A stretch of DNA of 64,000 nucleotides from Gnetum montanum (GCA_015680685.1 MNCI01015696.1:1-64000), one strand, 5' to 3'; positions 1 through 11,325 are shown, counted from the first letter of the stretch. Translations and numbers: made by a program. Notes: generated from the letters alone by a model not told the origin.

Positions 1-523
1 CTCACGGAATTTGAAATCCTCGCATTTCATCCGAAGATCATCAGCGGGCTGTCTTTGAAGGCGGAGATCCTCACGGAATTTGAAATCCTCGCATTTCATC
101 CGAAGATCATCAGCTGGAATTGCCAATTCCAACTCATCCACTACTACTACTTTTTCTTCTTCTTCCTTTTCCTTGCTTTCATGCATTTCTCTGCTGCAGA
201 TTTTAGTTACAGTTTCTCCATCCCTTCCCTGCATTTCATTGATGTAGATTCCAGGTTCAGTCTCAGGTGGCTGCTCAAACNTGAAATCCTCGCATTTCAT
301 CCGAAGATCATCAGCTGGCTGTCTTTGAAGGCGGAGATCCTCACGGAATTTGAAATCCTCGCATTTCATCCGAAGATCATCAGCTGGCTGTCTTTGAAGG
401 CGGAGATCCTCACGGAATTTGAAATCCTCGCATTTCATCCGAAGATCATCAGCTGGCTGTCTTTGAAGGCGGAGATCCTCACGGAATTTGAAATCCTCGC
501 ATTTCATCCGAAGATCATCAGCT
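1..523 (-). repeat. 69-bp in-frame tandem repeat (23 codons) in the DUF761-like gene
   Basis: A 69-bp unit recurs almost identically, with four copies in 282-523 and one and a half in 1-113. The period is a multiple of three, so on the minus strand each unit adds 23 residues ending in a DUF761-like motif. One visible difference (position 46) is synonymous. The segment 114-280 between the blocks duplicates 524-690 with a few substitutions and abuts the N at 281, so the true copy number in the gene is uncertain. Confidence 0.9.
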
Positions 524-1071
524 GGAATTGCCAATTCCAACTCATCCACTACTACTACTTCTTCTTCTTCTTCCTTTTCCTTGCTTTCATGCATTTCTCT
601 GCTGCAGATTTTAGTTACAGTTTCTTCATCCCTTCCCTGCATTTCATTGATGTAGATTCCAGGTTCAGTCTCAGGTGGCTGCTCAAACCGCTGATCAGAA
701 ACATGGTCTTCCTCCATTTTCTTCCCAACTTCAGTGGCTGACTGGCAATACACTTCATCATCGTCAGGAGGCTGGTTAACCTGCAAACTCCCTGCAAGAT
801 GATGGGTTCTGTCCCGATTCCATGTAAGAATCATCATGATGGCCACACAAACAGGGATAACATACCCTGGCCTTGAAGAAGAAGAAGAAGAAGAAGACAT
901 AGAAGCAGGAACAGCAGCAAAAAAAGCAGAGAAAGATGCAGCAGAATCATCGAAAGAAACAGGGAAAGACAAAGAACCCATGAACATGGAGATAAAGATG
1001 ACGATCAGAAGAAGGAGGGTAAATCCACCCAAAAACCCCATCACCACTGCGTTCTCCATTGATTTCTTCAT
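1..1071 (-). CDS. Plant membrane protein with repeated DUF761-like motif (3' end beyond window)
   Basis: Reading leftward from ATG at 1071, the frame is open for 357 codons to the window edge, including across the N at 281 (codon ANG cannot be a stop). The N-terminus (MKKSMENAVVMGFLGG...) has a hydrophobic segment at about residues 8-33. A Ser-rich stretch and a second hydrophobic segment (about 68-80) follow, then an acidic linker with a Glu run and VVVVDELELAIP. The end is a 23-residue unit containing PADDLRMKCEDF and FREDLRLQRQ, repeated at least four times. FREDLRLQRQ resembles the C-terminal DUF761 motif of plant 'cotton fibre expressed'-like proteins, many of which also carry N-terminal membrane segments (DUF4408). 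The family assignment is from memory; molecular function is unknown. Composition is clearly unlike the surrounding AT-rich repeats. The part below position 281 repeats part of the linker and is probably an assembly artefact. Confidence 0.65.
   Translation of the reverse strand, partial: MKKSMENAVVMGFLGGFTLLLLIVIFISMFMGSLSFPVSFDDSAASFSAFFAAVPASMSSSSSSSSRPGYVIPVCVAIMMILTWNRDRTHHLAGSLQVNQPPDDDEVYCQSATEVGKKMEEDHVSDQRFEQPPETEPGIYINEMQGRDEETVTKICSREMHESKEKEEEEEVVVVDELELAIPADDLRMKCEDFKFREDLRLQRQPADDLRMKCEDFKFREDLRLQRQPADDLRMKCEDFKFREDLRLQRQPADDLRMKCEDFXFEQPPETEPGIYINEMQGRDGETVTKICSREMHESKEKEEEEKVVVVDELELAIPADDLRMKCEDFKFREDLRLQRQPADDLRMKCEDFKFRE
281..281. other. Single-N assembly junction inside the gene
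   Basis: A lone N separates 114-280 from a repeat block, and 114-280 is a near-copy of 524-690. The second single N in the window (62730) also sits between two near-identical copies. This suggests the assembler placed one N between contig ends that overlap or represent two alleles. Confidence 0.75.
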
Positions 1072-1117
1072 CCTCCTCCTCGCCTTTCCCTGCCTTGCCT
1101 TGCTGGCTTCAACTGCG

Positions 1118-1124
1118 ATTTATA
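1118..1124 (-). promoter_or_regulatory. Candidate TATA box of the DUF761-like gene
   Basis: On the minus strand TATAAAT lies 47 bp upstream of the ATG at 1071, which would leave a very short leader. A second possible TATA (TATAAT, about 1184-1189) would give a leader of roughly 80 nt. The sequence cannot decide between them. Confidence 0.3.
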
Positions 1125-1846
1125 CTCGGAGGCTGGCTGCAGTCCCTTGGGATTCACATTAAAAAATTAAACATTCCCTGGATTATAAAATTTGAGTGTA
1201 AATTGCCTAGATGTGACTCTGAGATGCTTCAAACGCAACATGACGAGAAAAATTAGTGAAGAAATCAATGACCAAGTCGGTCAAGGTAGGAAAAACCCTG
1301 GAAATTTCGGGAAGGTGGGGTTGGATAGATATGGATGAGCTCTACTCTCACCCACCACATACGTTATTCACGCGTTTTCGATACATGAGACTTTGAAATT
1401 TCCACGCAATTACGATTCTTCGTGTGTTCCAATAGTGACTCGCAATTATGGAGTGGGGTTCCGGTCTCCGGTCAAGACTTTTTAATTTCACAGGGGGCCA
1501 CATGATGCTCTGTTCAATCTAGACGCCATCAAGAAAATACGTTCTCGTTCATACCTAACACCGTTTCAAACTTGTCTCTGAAAATCTGTACGCTGCCATA
1601 CCACAAGCTAAAAAATCGCATCAATGTTTCAGGATTTTGTTTTTCAGCCGTGGAAAAGCACGTATAAGAACAAGGGTTAAAAACAAAAACAAAACAAAAA
1701 AGATGACCCCGTAGACACGCTTGGTAGTTTGAAGTTACTAGTCTGGTCAGCGGTTACTTTCATAAAGGAAAAGCGTGTATCATTTTTTCAATTTGAACCG
1801 ATCCATCTCTGGAGATGACACTAAAAAACAAAATCCATTATGATAA
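1125..1846. other. Intergenic, upstream of the DUF761-like gene
   Basis: No ORF, transposon motif or strong repeat is recognised. Complexity is higher and composition less AT-skewed than in the repeats further right, as expected of low-copy promoter DNA. A short A-rich run lies near 1680-1700. Confidence 0.4.
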
Positions 1847-2134
1847 CGCTCTCGACACGGACCCATTCTTGCTTTGGCTTTCAGTGGTCGTTCTATTCGT
1901 TCAAGTGTTTGGGACTATTTTTATCAGTGTGCAGTAGAAGCTGAGCATCAAGAAGAACCCCATCATTCGAAAGCTTTTGTTTCTCAGGAAATGCAAAAAA
2001 CTGGCCATGAGAAGCATCCCAAGTCCGTAACAGAGAAATTGGTTGCAGAAGAAAAAGAGATGGTTCTTGGAAGTAACGTGGAGGCAGATGAAGTTGAAGG
2101 GTCAGCAAAGCAAGAAGAAGAAAAGAGAGCGTGA
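1847..2134 (+). CDS. Possible hydrophilic ORF or terminal exon, unrecognised
   Basis: A 95-codon frame is open from just after a TAA at 1844 to a TGA at 2132 and has no ATG near its start. The first part would be hydrophobic or mixed; the rest is strongly charged (EAEHQEEPHH, EKLVAEEKEM, KQEEEKRA). A pyrimidine-rich stretch ending in ttcag at about 1870-1883 could be a 3' splice site, making this a last exon. An ORF of 72 codons on the opposite strand (2202-1984) starts with a signal-peptide-like segment, so coding strand is not settled. No family is recognised. Confidence 0.2.
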   Translation, partial: RSRHGPILALAFSGRSIRSSVWDYFYQCAVEAEHQEEPHHSKAFVSQEMQKTGHEKHPKSVTEKLVAEEKEMVLGSNVEADEVEGSAKQEEEKRA

Positions 2135-2369
2135 ATTACCACTAAAATCAAATATGAGAAAATCTGCAACACGAAGATCCTGAAGAGGGTTACCTTAACC
2201 ATCCTCTTCTCTGCTGCAGAATAATCTATGTTTTCTTTTTCACTTGTACAGTTCTAACATTAGTGTCACCATGTTGCATTACATCACATCACATATGTGA
2301 ATGTTAGTATCTATAACACAAACATGACCTGTGAGACAGTTCACAAACATGACCCTTTTGGATTTTAAA

Positions 2370-2925
2370 TGGATTCCAAATAGCACCGACAACATCTCCA
2401 TCCTACGTCCATCAATGATTAAATTTCATCATCAAATCTTTTACTTTGCTCATAAACTAAGTTTTTGTTATTAGTTTTATTTCATATTATGTACTGTTCC
2501 ACCATTGCAACACTTACCCCTTTTTAGGAGGTAAACTCTATTCATTTATTTAATCAAGTATTTTCATTCTTTATGAAGAGAACTTAAAACCTTTTCCACA
2601 CATATAGCTCTCATTTTCTTACTAGTTTTATGCTTTTTTTTTTATTGTTATCCTTATTTCTAATTTATATTGCATCACTTGTATTATCGTAGTTTTTGTT
2701 TTTAATATTAATTTCACCATCCTTCAATTATTCTCCTATTGATTCAATGTTGGATGATAGGCTAAGTCCATATTCAATTGGAGGTTTGTGTCCCTTCATT
2801 TCATAATCATGGATATATTGAGGATTATACCATTCCATAGACTATTTGCGGTCATGGACTAGATACTCAACATTTAATTTGTGAAGGTGTTCCCATAGTC
2901 TTGTGAAATAACAATTCTCCAAAAA
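2370..2925. repeat. Dispersed repeat, copy 1 (partner at 40430-40985)
   Basis: About 555 bp align over their full length with 40430-40985 in the same orientation, with many substitutions and small indels. On the minus strand both copies contain a matching translatable stretch, with NPQYIHDYEMKGHKPPIEYG in this copy and closely similar residues in the other. The repeat is therefore a piece of a coding mobile element. I do not recognise the protein. Neither copy has a clear terminal repeat. Confidence 0.6.
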
Positions 2926-3099
2926 TATTCTTTGGTACTAAAAGGGCCAATAGCTTTTCTAGTGTTATGAATCCACTACCTAGAAGCCCATAGGTCCTTT
3001 TGAAAACTTTTATTTTTGCATATTTTCAACACATTTACTTATTTTTTATACATTTTACTATTTTTCCATTATCACTTAATCCTTGTTTCTAAGTGTGTG
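2926..3099. other. AT-rich sequence without recognised content
   Basis: Nothing beyond AT-rich sequence; no ORF or repeat partner was noticed. Confidence 0.4.
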
Positions 3100-5250
3100 C
3101 AAGAGACACTCTTTGATATCATATCTACCTAAGAATTTGATTCAACTCATAGCTTCCAAGTTTATAGTCTAATAGAGATGTAGAGAGCTCAAGCATTTAT
3201 GGCACCCATGACCAAACATGATTACAAGATCACATGCACCAAATAAAAGATGAACATTGCACTTGCTTAGAGTGAGTTGTAGAGGATGACTACTTATGAA
3301 GCTTTCAACAACTTGAAGCTTTCCTCCCAAACCCCAACCAACCTATGGAGTTAAAAGAATATGAGAAGAACATACTAGTAGAATATTTACTCAATATGGA
3401 TGAGATTCAAGTGCTGCTGATTCCAAAATATGGAAAAGGTATGCTTGGAACATCCTAATATCAATTTTGATAGTAGAAATTACTAGTTCCAAGATCAACA
3501 TAGCGAAGGTTTTGGTGGCATTAGCATTCATGACAATGATGAGGATAAGAATTCTTATGTCTCACTACCTACAAATCTCTACCATTTGTCCACTACAGAA
3601 TCCCAAGGCCCAATCCTATAGCACATCAACCTCATCAACTTTGCCAATTCATTTTCTATGCATATTCCCTAGACTACTCGCTCTGTTGCTCCTATTTCCA
3701 TTGCTCTTGTTGTTATTTCCCTACCTACAATTACGTTTTTATCAACATATAGTTTTCTTCCAAACATAACCACTATTAATCTTACATCTCATGTGCAAGT
3801 TGAAAATCCTAATCTGTTATTGAGCTTATTCCAAGCATCATCTCTAGCACCACAAGTTTCATTACCATTTCTTTGACCTTTTCAACATATGCCTCAATAC
3901 AATATCCTACAATCTATCTTCATGCCTACTATTGCACCTTCCTAGCCAACTTTACCTATCCACAACTTCATTTTAGTTAATCCCTCCATGCCATCTACCA
4001 TAGGTATTCCACCTAAGTTAATGCTTCTACTTGAAGACTTATCATTCATATTGTAGACTAATGAGGATCAAACATAGAAATCCATAGCACTACATGGAGG
4101 AAGCCCTTTTGTTTCTAGTAATCATCTTTCCATTACTCCTTAGCCCCTTGATTCTACTTGCCCAAGTTCCCAAGGGAGTCTCATTGGCTAATTTTACCAA
4201 GTAATGAGAAAACTAATTTCATAAACCATGTTATCACCTTTTGCAATGAGTGAATATTATTGGCTAGCTACCCTCATACAATTTTAAGAAGTCTTTTAAA
4301 TTCATTGATAGGTAAAACATATTAATAATATTGGGCTCTTCCTCATGGGTCGATTACCACCTTGAGGCAACTTTTTATAGCCTTTCTAAGAGGTTCAAAT
4401 ATAATATAAGTAGGGATGGCACATTATAAAAACTATTCATCATCAAATAGGCTTCTACAAAATCTATTTCTAAGTTCATCTCTAGATGGGCTTTAGTCAC
4501 AATGAAGCTCACCAATCCCCTACTTGATGATTTTTTATTGGATATTTTCGAGAAAACTATTAATGACTACATTAGAGGTGAATTAGTCAATACTAGGTAA
4601 CTTAGCCTCCATGATGCTATTACTTCTACCAAATACATTGAGGAGGTGATCATTGAATGCAATAACCCTAAATGAATACACTTTCAAAACAAGATAAAAA
4701 AAACAATTAGCAAGAAGAATGCCTATAATAATGTAGGTCATATGGTAGTCTCGGTGAATCAAACTTCATCATGTTCATCATTAAATGATGGAAAAATAAG
4801 AACACCAATTTTAAGCCCAATGATAATAGATAAACACATCAAATGGAGGCTAACAAAGAATACCATCTAAGGATAAGTAAAAATATAACAAGTTTCCTAT
4901 GACCTACACACAAGTATACAACATGTTGTTAAAGGAGGAGTACATTACCCTAAAAAAGGTCATGAAAACAAAAAAGATCATGGTTCAAGAAACTACAAAA
5001 TTTGGCCACTAATCCTTGCCAATGGATGGAAGGAGATCCACTTGTCTCAAAGTGGTGTAGTCCTAGCAAGTTTTGTTATTAGCATGAGGCTACAAGACAC
5101 AATACCAATGACTACAACAATCTCAAAGATGATGTCCAAGTGCTAGTAAAAAAATGAAATATTGTTTTCAACATCCTAGTATAGCTAGATAACTAACCCA
5201 TGCAAATCTTTCAAGAACCTTTGAACACTCACTAGAGGAGAGTCTCCACT
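3100..5250 (+). pseudogene. Ty3/gypsy gag, heavily decayed
   Basis: The plus strand carries gag features broken by frameshifts and stops. Around 4340-4410 LPHGSITTLRQLFIAFLRG matches the plant gypsy gag pattern 'LPxGSIxSWxxLxxxFLxRF'. Around 4440-4650 a long stretch with NPLLDDFLLDIFEKTINDYI follows the expected order of the gag domain. Around 5075-5150 HEATRHNTNDYNNLKDDVQV with an upstream Cys resembles the 'C..H...GH.T..C..L' knuckle found in related elements, including the one at 18600. No LTRs could be assigned to this copy. Confidence 0.55.
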
Positions 5251-6110
5251 TTCCATTTTAAGCATATAAATAACTATCCAAAGTTTCTTTTTTCATTTAA
5301 ATGAATCCATCTCAATATGATTCTTCCCCATCTACTCATTTAGATTAACCAAAATCCAAAAATCCCTTTGTAATTAATCTTCCCTAGAATGATTTCAATG
5401 CACCTAATTCCCTACATGTACATATAGCTCCATTTATCATTAAGATCACATCCCATCATGATGAAGCTTCTCCACATTTAAATCTCACTTTTAGTCATTT
5501 CCCATCGTCACCAAAGAATAGATTGCCCTTGCCTATACCATCTCATCTTGTTGATTATTCTCTTATTTTACCTTTTGGTATACCTCCTCCATGTTGTTAC
5601 TTCTCTTCACCTAAGTCACAAGAACCTTCCCTGCTTCCTACTCCTACATCATCCATGAGGATCCTCACTTGAGCTCAAAAGAAAATAATGGCAAATAATG
5701 AAAAAGGAACGAAAAAGCAAATAAGTAGCCTGCATAAAATGAAGAGAAGATCTCTTTTCAATGCACATCAAACATAACTCCTCTTGCTCTTGCAACTATA
5801 TCAACTACTCCCTTGTCATGCTTTATTTCTCCTATGTCAACCACCACGGATGCAAACCCTAGGGATAAAGCCTTGTCTCAAATCATAGCTATGATGAAAT
5901 CAATGAAAATAAAACTTTCTCTCTTCGATCTCATCTCAACTTCTTAGAAGTACTGTTTGGAATTAGAGGAGTTTCCTAAATTTATTACAGTACTACTAGA
6001 CCTTTAGCCTTATGCTTGAATCATTTCATCAATGCTCAACATCCCATGATATGAGGATGACTATTTTGTACTCAAAGGAGAAAATATCAAGATCCATCCA
6101 ACAGAAGGTG
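5251..6110 (+). other. Decayed retroelement-like sequence downstream of gag
   Basis: The plus strand is rich in Pro, Ser and His codons in interrupted frames, as in linker regions between gag and protease of plant gypsy elements. No protease or RT motif was found. It is probably a continuation of the element at 3100-5250, inferred from position and composition only. Confidence 0.3.
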
Positions 6111-6639
6111 TGTTGGCAACCGTTTGGGACTGCCAACATTTTCCTTTGGGTCTCGTGACTAGGATCATGAGAAATGAAGGTGTTCCTTCAAACTTGAGTT
6201 TAGGTGTATGGTGGTCTCTGGAAACACCAAGGCCTAGATACCTCCAAATAAACTCAATGGTAATAGAGCGAACTAAGCATAAATGTGTATTTGTTGTTAT
6301 AATTGTTGAAATGTTTAGGTTTGTGTATAAAATTGTAATTGGTTATTATAACAAAAGTTTAGCTAACCTTGTTAAATACTATGAGTTATTAGAGATTCAT
6401 ATTTTGTCAAGTCACTTAGTCGATATAGTTCCTATAGTACATTGTTTGAAACAAATAAAATTTCACCAAAATGCTTAAGCATAATCTTGTAGAAATCTAC
6501 TTCTAATTTCCTCTATAGAGAGAGTTCTACAAGAAAACTAGAAATAAAATTAGATTCAATGGATTTTAAAAGAAAAAGAAAAGAAAGCATATTTGTGTGA
6601 AAGCTCAAACATTTAAGCAAGATAAATTGAACATGAGGA

Positions 6640-6950
6640 AACACTTCGAAATAAGGCTATTCCAATTCAATCTAAAGTATTACAAATTTTCCAAACCCTC
6701 TGAGCTCAACAAGCAATTTTGTACAAAACACTCCTATTAAACTACCAAAATGCTTTGTAAATGAAAAAAATACAATTGCAAATAATAGAGCAATCAGAAA
6801 AGATTTAACAATTTCTAAATTGAAACGAAAGACTTTAAAAATTGAAGCTATTTCAAGTCAGCTCAAAATATCAAAGATTTTCTAGACCCTCTAAACTCAA
6901 ACAAGCAATTTCTTTATGACATTGCTATTAATTGCTCAAAATGCTTTTTA
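6640..6950. repeat. Imperfect direct duplication, about 185-bp period
   Basis: Two blocks (about 6640-6770 and 6825-6955) share the order 'aagctatttcaa... / ccctctgagctcaa / caagcaattt / caaaatgctttt' with many substitutions. It is an old local duplication in A-rich DNA. Confidence 0.45.
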
Positions 6951-7254
6951 AAAGACAACATAAGTTCTTATATGGCAACCAAATAGAAGTCTAGAATTGT
7001 GCAAAAATAGATCTATAAGAGCAATAAGAAAATCCCAAAATTAAATTCCAAGCACAATACTATCTAAAGCATTAGCTAAGCAACTAAGACAAAATGAGAA
7101 GAAAAGAACTCACAGCATTTAAACAATGTAGCTGAATTGATGATGCAAGTAGCAAGCTAATCTTATAAGTAATCTTCAATATGTCTTCTTGATTTTCACC
7201 CCTTTTTCCTTATACCCTTCAAGCTCTTTATATATTGGCTTCTCAATAGTTACA

Positions 7255-7495
7255 AACATTATGAGGAATTAAGGTTAGCTACAAACATTATGGGGTTTAG
7301 TTATAACTTTTATAGGAGGTTACTATTAGTATAGAAATACAAGCTATAGTTGTTAAGTGTCCTATTTGGTAGTTATAGCATCATGGAAAATTAAAATTAG
7401 TTATAAACATCATGGGAGTTTAGTTACAACTACCATAGGAAGTTATAACTTTTAGGGAAAGTTACCACCATTATAGAAATACAAACTATACTTGC
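7255..7495. repeat. Imperfect tandem duplication
   Basis: Two diverged copies of a unit built from 'gttacaaacattatgggg', 'tagttataac' and 'tatagaaatacaa' follow one another, with a period of roughly 130-150 bp. Confidence 0.5.
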
Positions 7496-7546
7496 GTCTT
7501 ATTGGATAACTATCCAAGAATTCCTTTTCTTCTTGAATAATAATAC

Positions 7547-7569
7547 TATATATATATATATATATATAT
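7547..7569. repeat. (TA)n microsatellite
   Basis: Twenty-three nucleotides of uninterrupted alternating T and A. Confidence 0.95.
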
Positions 7570-7639
7570 TAAAAATAATGAATATGCTTTAAATTAGGAA
7601 TTCAGAAATGTCATGTCTCTAAAATTACCTTCACGAATC

Positions 7640-8640
7640 AACATGATAAAATTCGGTACCCAACCTCTTGTATCTCCATTTCTGGTTTCCCATACTTGTT
7701 GAGTGATGATTGTGTTTTCACCTTTCTTACGCCTTCATCCAAACTGCCGAAGGGAAGTCGTCAATGATTTTCAATGTCAATGTCAAGTGGGGATGAGGCA
7801 GATTTGTAGGAATCATGAATCATTGAAATAGAAGACTGCACTTCTTTCATGACAGCCTAAATACGGTCGTTCTTGACCCACAACCCACAGCGCTAGTTCT
7901 CATTACCGCAGACCTCACAACGCCATTTCTAATCAGTGCCCAACCAGAAATGCCATTTGCATAGGAACTGCTCCCATACGTAGCCATCATCTGTGCTAAA
8001 CAAAGTGAATCGACTGCGACTTGTTAGAAACGATAATGGATGCTCAGATATGACAAGATGCTACGTCATCAGCACTGAGAAATGGCCCCTGCAACTGCTG
8101 AAGATGAAAAATGTTCGTCGGAGGACAAGGAAGATAACATTTTGATAGAGGAATAATGGTGTTTCTGTGGATAAGGGGCACATAGGCATAGACATATGAA
8201 ACGCCGCCTGGCACAGCTGATCTGAGCGCCATTGTTCATCCATGATCCATCCTGCGCACACATGTTGTTCCCACCAAGATATTTTGTTGTTGCTGCGTAA
8301 TATTGCTGTTGAAGTAAGAAACTGTTGATGTGAAGCCGTGCTTTTCTCAGAGAATCGTAGAATGTAAGAAATGGGTCCGGGGAATTTGCACAGGGTAGGC
8401 ACTGGGTCATTGTGTGCGGCTTTTTCTAGCGAGTTCAGCAAATGGAGCATGTCTTCAGGGCTCTCCATGATACCGCTTTACTTTGCAGAAAAAACTTCAG
8501 AATTGCCTCTGATTGATTCACCTCAGGCAAGTACCAGAGGTCATCTGGACACACAAGTACGAAGATACGGGAAAAATAAGGTGCACCCACCAAAATCCTG
8601 ATAATGCGTAAACAACTAATGATCAAAAATTAACTGTCAA
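7640..8640 (-). other. Gene-like low-copy island, unrecognised
   Basis: This kilobase is more GC-rich and complex than its surroundings and holds overlapping minus-strand frames. A 135-codon ORF runs from ATG 8468 to 8061 (MESPEDMLHLLNSLEKAAHN...). In another frame 8626-8435 and 8410-8069 are open apart from two stops; they contain CPDDLWYLPEVNQSEAILKF and a Gln- and Asn-containing tail (LLQQQYYAATTKYLGGNNMC). A plus-strand ORF overlaps (8371-8601). The pattern could be a decayed host gene or exons with small introns. I recognise no family and cannot choose the frame. Confidence 0.3.
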
Positions 8641-8840
8641 TGAGCCCTGTCAATTATTGGCTTCTCTTGGAACAACTTAAACATTGGTGCCATTTTTTTA
8701 GTCTTTTGGAAATCACATTACCATATTTGGATCTTCCGTAGTGAAGAAAAACTCAATTTCAGTTTCATAATTGAAAACCCTTCAAAGACGTGCAGCAGCT
8801 GTAATGGTAGTCTTGCTAATGCGGAACCTTTTAATGTACC
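8641..8840. other. No recognised content
   Basis: AT-rich sequence between the gene-like island and the 50-bp repeats; nothing was assigned. Confidence 0.4.
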
Positions 8841-9072
8841 TTTTATGTGTTAGTGAATATATGAAAGTGGCCACCATATTCATTAAAGTGTTTTATACAT
8901 TAATTAATGCACGTGTTTTATGCATTAGTTAATACATCAAAGTAGCCACCATATCCACTAACATGTTTTATGTGTTAGTTAATGCATCAAAGTGGTCTCT
9001 ATATTCACTAACACGTTTTTATGAGTCAGTTAATGCATCAAGGTGTCCGATAATATGTTTTTTATGCGTTAG
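8841..9072. repeat. 50-bp degenerate tandem repeat
   Basis: The motif ttttatgtgttagttaatgc followed by catcaaagtggccaccatat recurs at 8841, 8891 (with an extra half unit at 8916), 8966 and 9016, with a partial copy at about 9057. The spacing is 50 bp, and substitutions accumulate toward the right. Confidence 0.8.
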
Positions 9073-9280
9073 CTTGGGTATTTTATGGTAACCAATTTTG
9101 TAGCCTATAAATTCGTTCTTGATGAGAGAACAAAGGCACCACGAATCATAGCAGGATTGTAATTCTAGTCTCTTTCACAAATGCTTAGAAGTTGCATACA
9201 CCATCATTGTAGAGCGCCAGTGTGAAAGAAGAATCCAAATGTCAAGTTTAATTCAAGGCATCAATGGTTGGAGGTCAGTT

Positions 9281-9445
9281 CCATTTGCTTTGACATTGTG
9301 CATTTCTAGTTATTTATGCATGTGAATTTCTTGTGCCATTTGCTTCTACATTGTGCATTTCTGGTTATCTATGCATGTGCATTTCTTGTGCCATTTGCTT
9401 CTGCATTGTGCATTTCCAATTATCTATGCATGTAAATTTCTTGTG
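9281..9445. repeat. 55-bp tandem repeat, three copies
   Basis: Copies begin at 9281, 9336 and 9391 with ccatttgctt and end with ttcttgtg. They are exactly 55 bp each and differ at a few positions. There are no spacers, so this is a short minisatellite and not a CRISPR array. Confidence 0.95.
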
Positions 9446-10436
9446 AAATCCACAAATTTTGTCTTACATTTAACTCTTAAATTTTAGAATAAAATGTTGA
9501 ACTAAATTTTTTTTAACAAATCACTGCTCCATGAAATGGCAGAAATGTGCCAACAAGGTGTCATGTATCAACTTCCCATCTATATCATGATATGAATCAA
9601 GGACAATGTGATACTATCCCTCAAGCATGTGGACAATGAAGTTGGAACCAACATCATTTCATGTACAATCATCGAGTATCTCAACCTCAAAACTAGGTCA
9701 TGTACTCCAACTTCAACTCTCCTTTAATTTTATTTAGTAAAGCTAGAGTAAAGATCATAGGCTTGATTAAGTTACCTTTCTTAGTAAGAATTGTATCACT
9801 TTAGAAGCTATTTTTATGATAAATAGGGATTCCTCATAGACAAACGCTATCTTAGAAAGATTGTGGTTAACTTATCATTATGTACTATCCTCACCTACAC
9901 ATTAGGAAATACATTTTCCATGCAATGATAGGGAAGTAATCATTCACACTAATCCTGAATTCCTTGCCATCTTCCAACTAGATATATGAGATGAAACAAT
10001 GGTAGGCTTCAAACCCATTATCATAGATCAAACATCATTGTTAGAAGTAACTGATGAATCCAACGTTAGCATTCTATGAACATGTACTTCTTACAAATTC
10101 ATAGATATAGTCTTCAATGACTAGATGTTGTAGAATCCATTAAAAGCATGCAGAGTCCTACTCATTCCCAAGTCAAAAATATGATTACCAACATGTCTTC
10201 TACCTAAGAATCACATTGTCTATGTCTTGTTATTTTCATGTTTTTAATCTATCTTCTAGCTTTATTTTAATCAACTATGTTTGTTCATTTTATTTACTTT
10301 ACACTTTTCTATCTCATGTTAGATATTTTCCTTAATTTATGCTTTTGTTGCTAACTTTAACATATTAAACATTATTCTCATCTAGAACTTTATTTTATCT
10401 CATTTTACACCATAGTTATCAAAACTGAAAACCATA
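9446..10436. other. Unassigned AT-rich DNA left of element A
   Basis: No open frame longer than about 60 codons and no transposon motif was seen. Its right edge is the target site of element A (AAAAT at 10437-10441). Confidence 0.4.
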
Positions 10437-10441
10437 AAAAT

Positions 10442-11325
10442 TGATGAATGGCAAGGTACCCCTATGCCCAATCATACGAATCACAAACATTCATGTGCGA
10501 TCTGGTTGAATTTCACAGAATTTATAGTTTTTGGTGCACTAATCTTCTAGGAAGTGAATCTTTACCTTAAGGTCAATCGTTGTCTTCCCAATTACACTTG
10601 TGATATACACTGGTATAAGTGTAATTGAGGCATCTAATTTTTATCATTTTATATTTTATGGTTTGGGTATTTTAAAAGGAGATAGAATAATTGGATTGAC
10701 TAATTTAATTTAACTAATTAACTAATGTCTAACTAACCCTAACATAAGCATTCGATCCTACTTTCCGTACACGTCCTAAACCCACATATCCGTTGCTGGG
10801 TGATCAAGCACTATGCTATTGGGTGTACTAAGCAATAACATTGTTGGGATTACCAAGTGAATACATGTTATGCTCAAAGTGGTCGTACTTATGTGTTCAA
10901 TCTATCTTGCTTAATTGCTTCATTAACTTAATTATTGGAAAATATTTGATAAATAATTAAAAACATTAAATGCATAAATAAAATATTTAATTTATTGAAA
11001 GTGCTACAAGGTTTATCAGAAAGCTTATCTTTATTACTGCACACATTGTCATGCTCAGGTACAACAATGCTTGAATAAAGATCCATACACTCAATGACTC
11101 CTACTATGGGCACTTAGGAGGAAAATTCTAACTCTCAAATAAACAAACTACAAGAGCTTCACTACTAAAAAATATCTATTGCCATAAATGTGATTGGTGG
11201 ACACGTATTTATAGTTGAATACAGACACTACATTGATGGGGCCTCGTTGATGCAAGATACGATGCATCGACAAGGTCGCATTGACGAGGCCTCATTAACA
11301 TAGCCAACCAAACTATGACTCATCA
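10442..11325 (-). repeat. 3' LTR of element A
   Basis: This 884-bp copy aligns along its whole length with 28791-29692. On the minus strand it begins TGATGAGTCATAG and carries TATAAAT at 11213-11207. Two copies of a GAGGCCTC-centred palindrome (11232-11251 and 11281-11300) lie upstream of that TATA box. Confidence 0.92.

Larger units (their letters stand above)
6111..7640. other. AT-rich non-coding stretch, possible LTR remains
   Basis: A short inverted repeat, GTTGGCA...TGCCAAC, occurs at 6112-6137 beginning with TG as an LTR might. One 122-codon ORF (6110-6478, +) lacks any recognised motif. On the minus strand TATATAAA at 7228-7235, with promoter-like spacing, could belong to an old LTR. 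Nothing else could be assigned. Confidence 0.25.

Noticed and set aside
55-741. Long plus-strand ORF with a 23-residue repeat
   Set aside because: It is the mirror of the 69-bp repeat. The minus strand gives one longer open frame with ATG, membrane segments and a DUF761-like motif.
1984-2202. Minus-strand ORF with signal-peptide-like start
   Set aside because: It overlaps an equally plausible plus-strand frame, has no recognised domain and could be chance.
8841-9445. CRISPR-like array
   Set aside because: Units are contiguous with no unique spacers, and the genome is plant.
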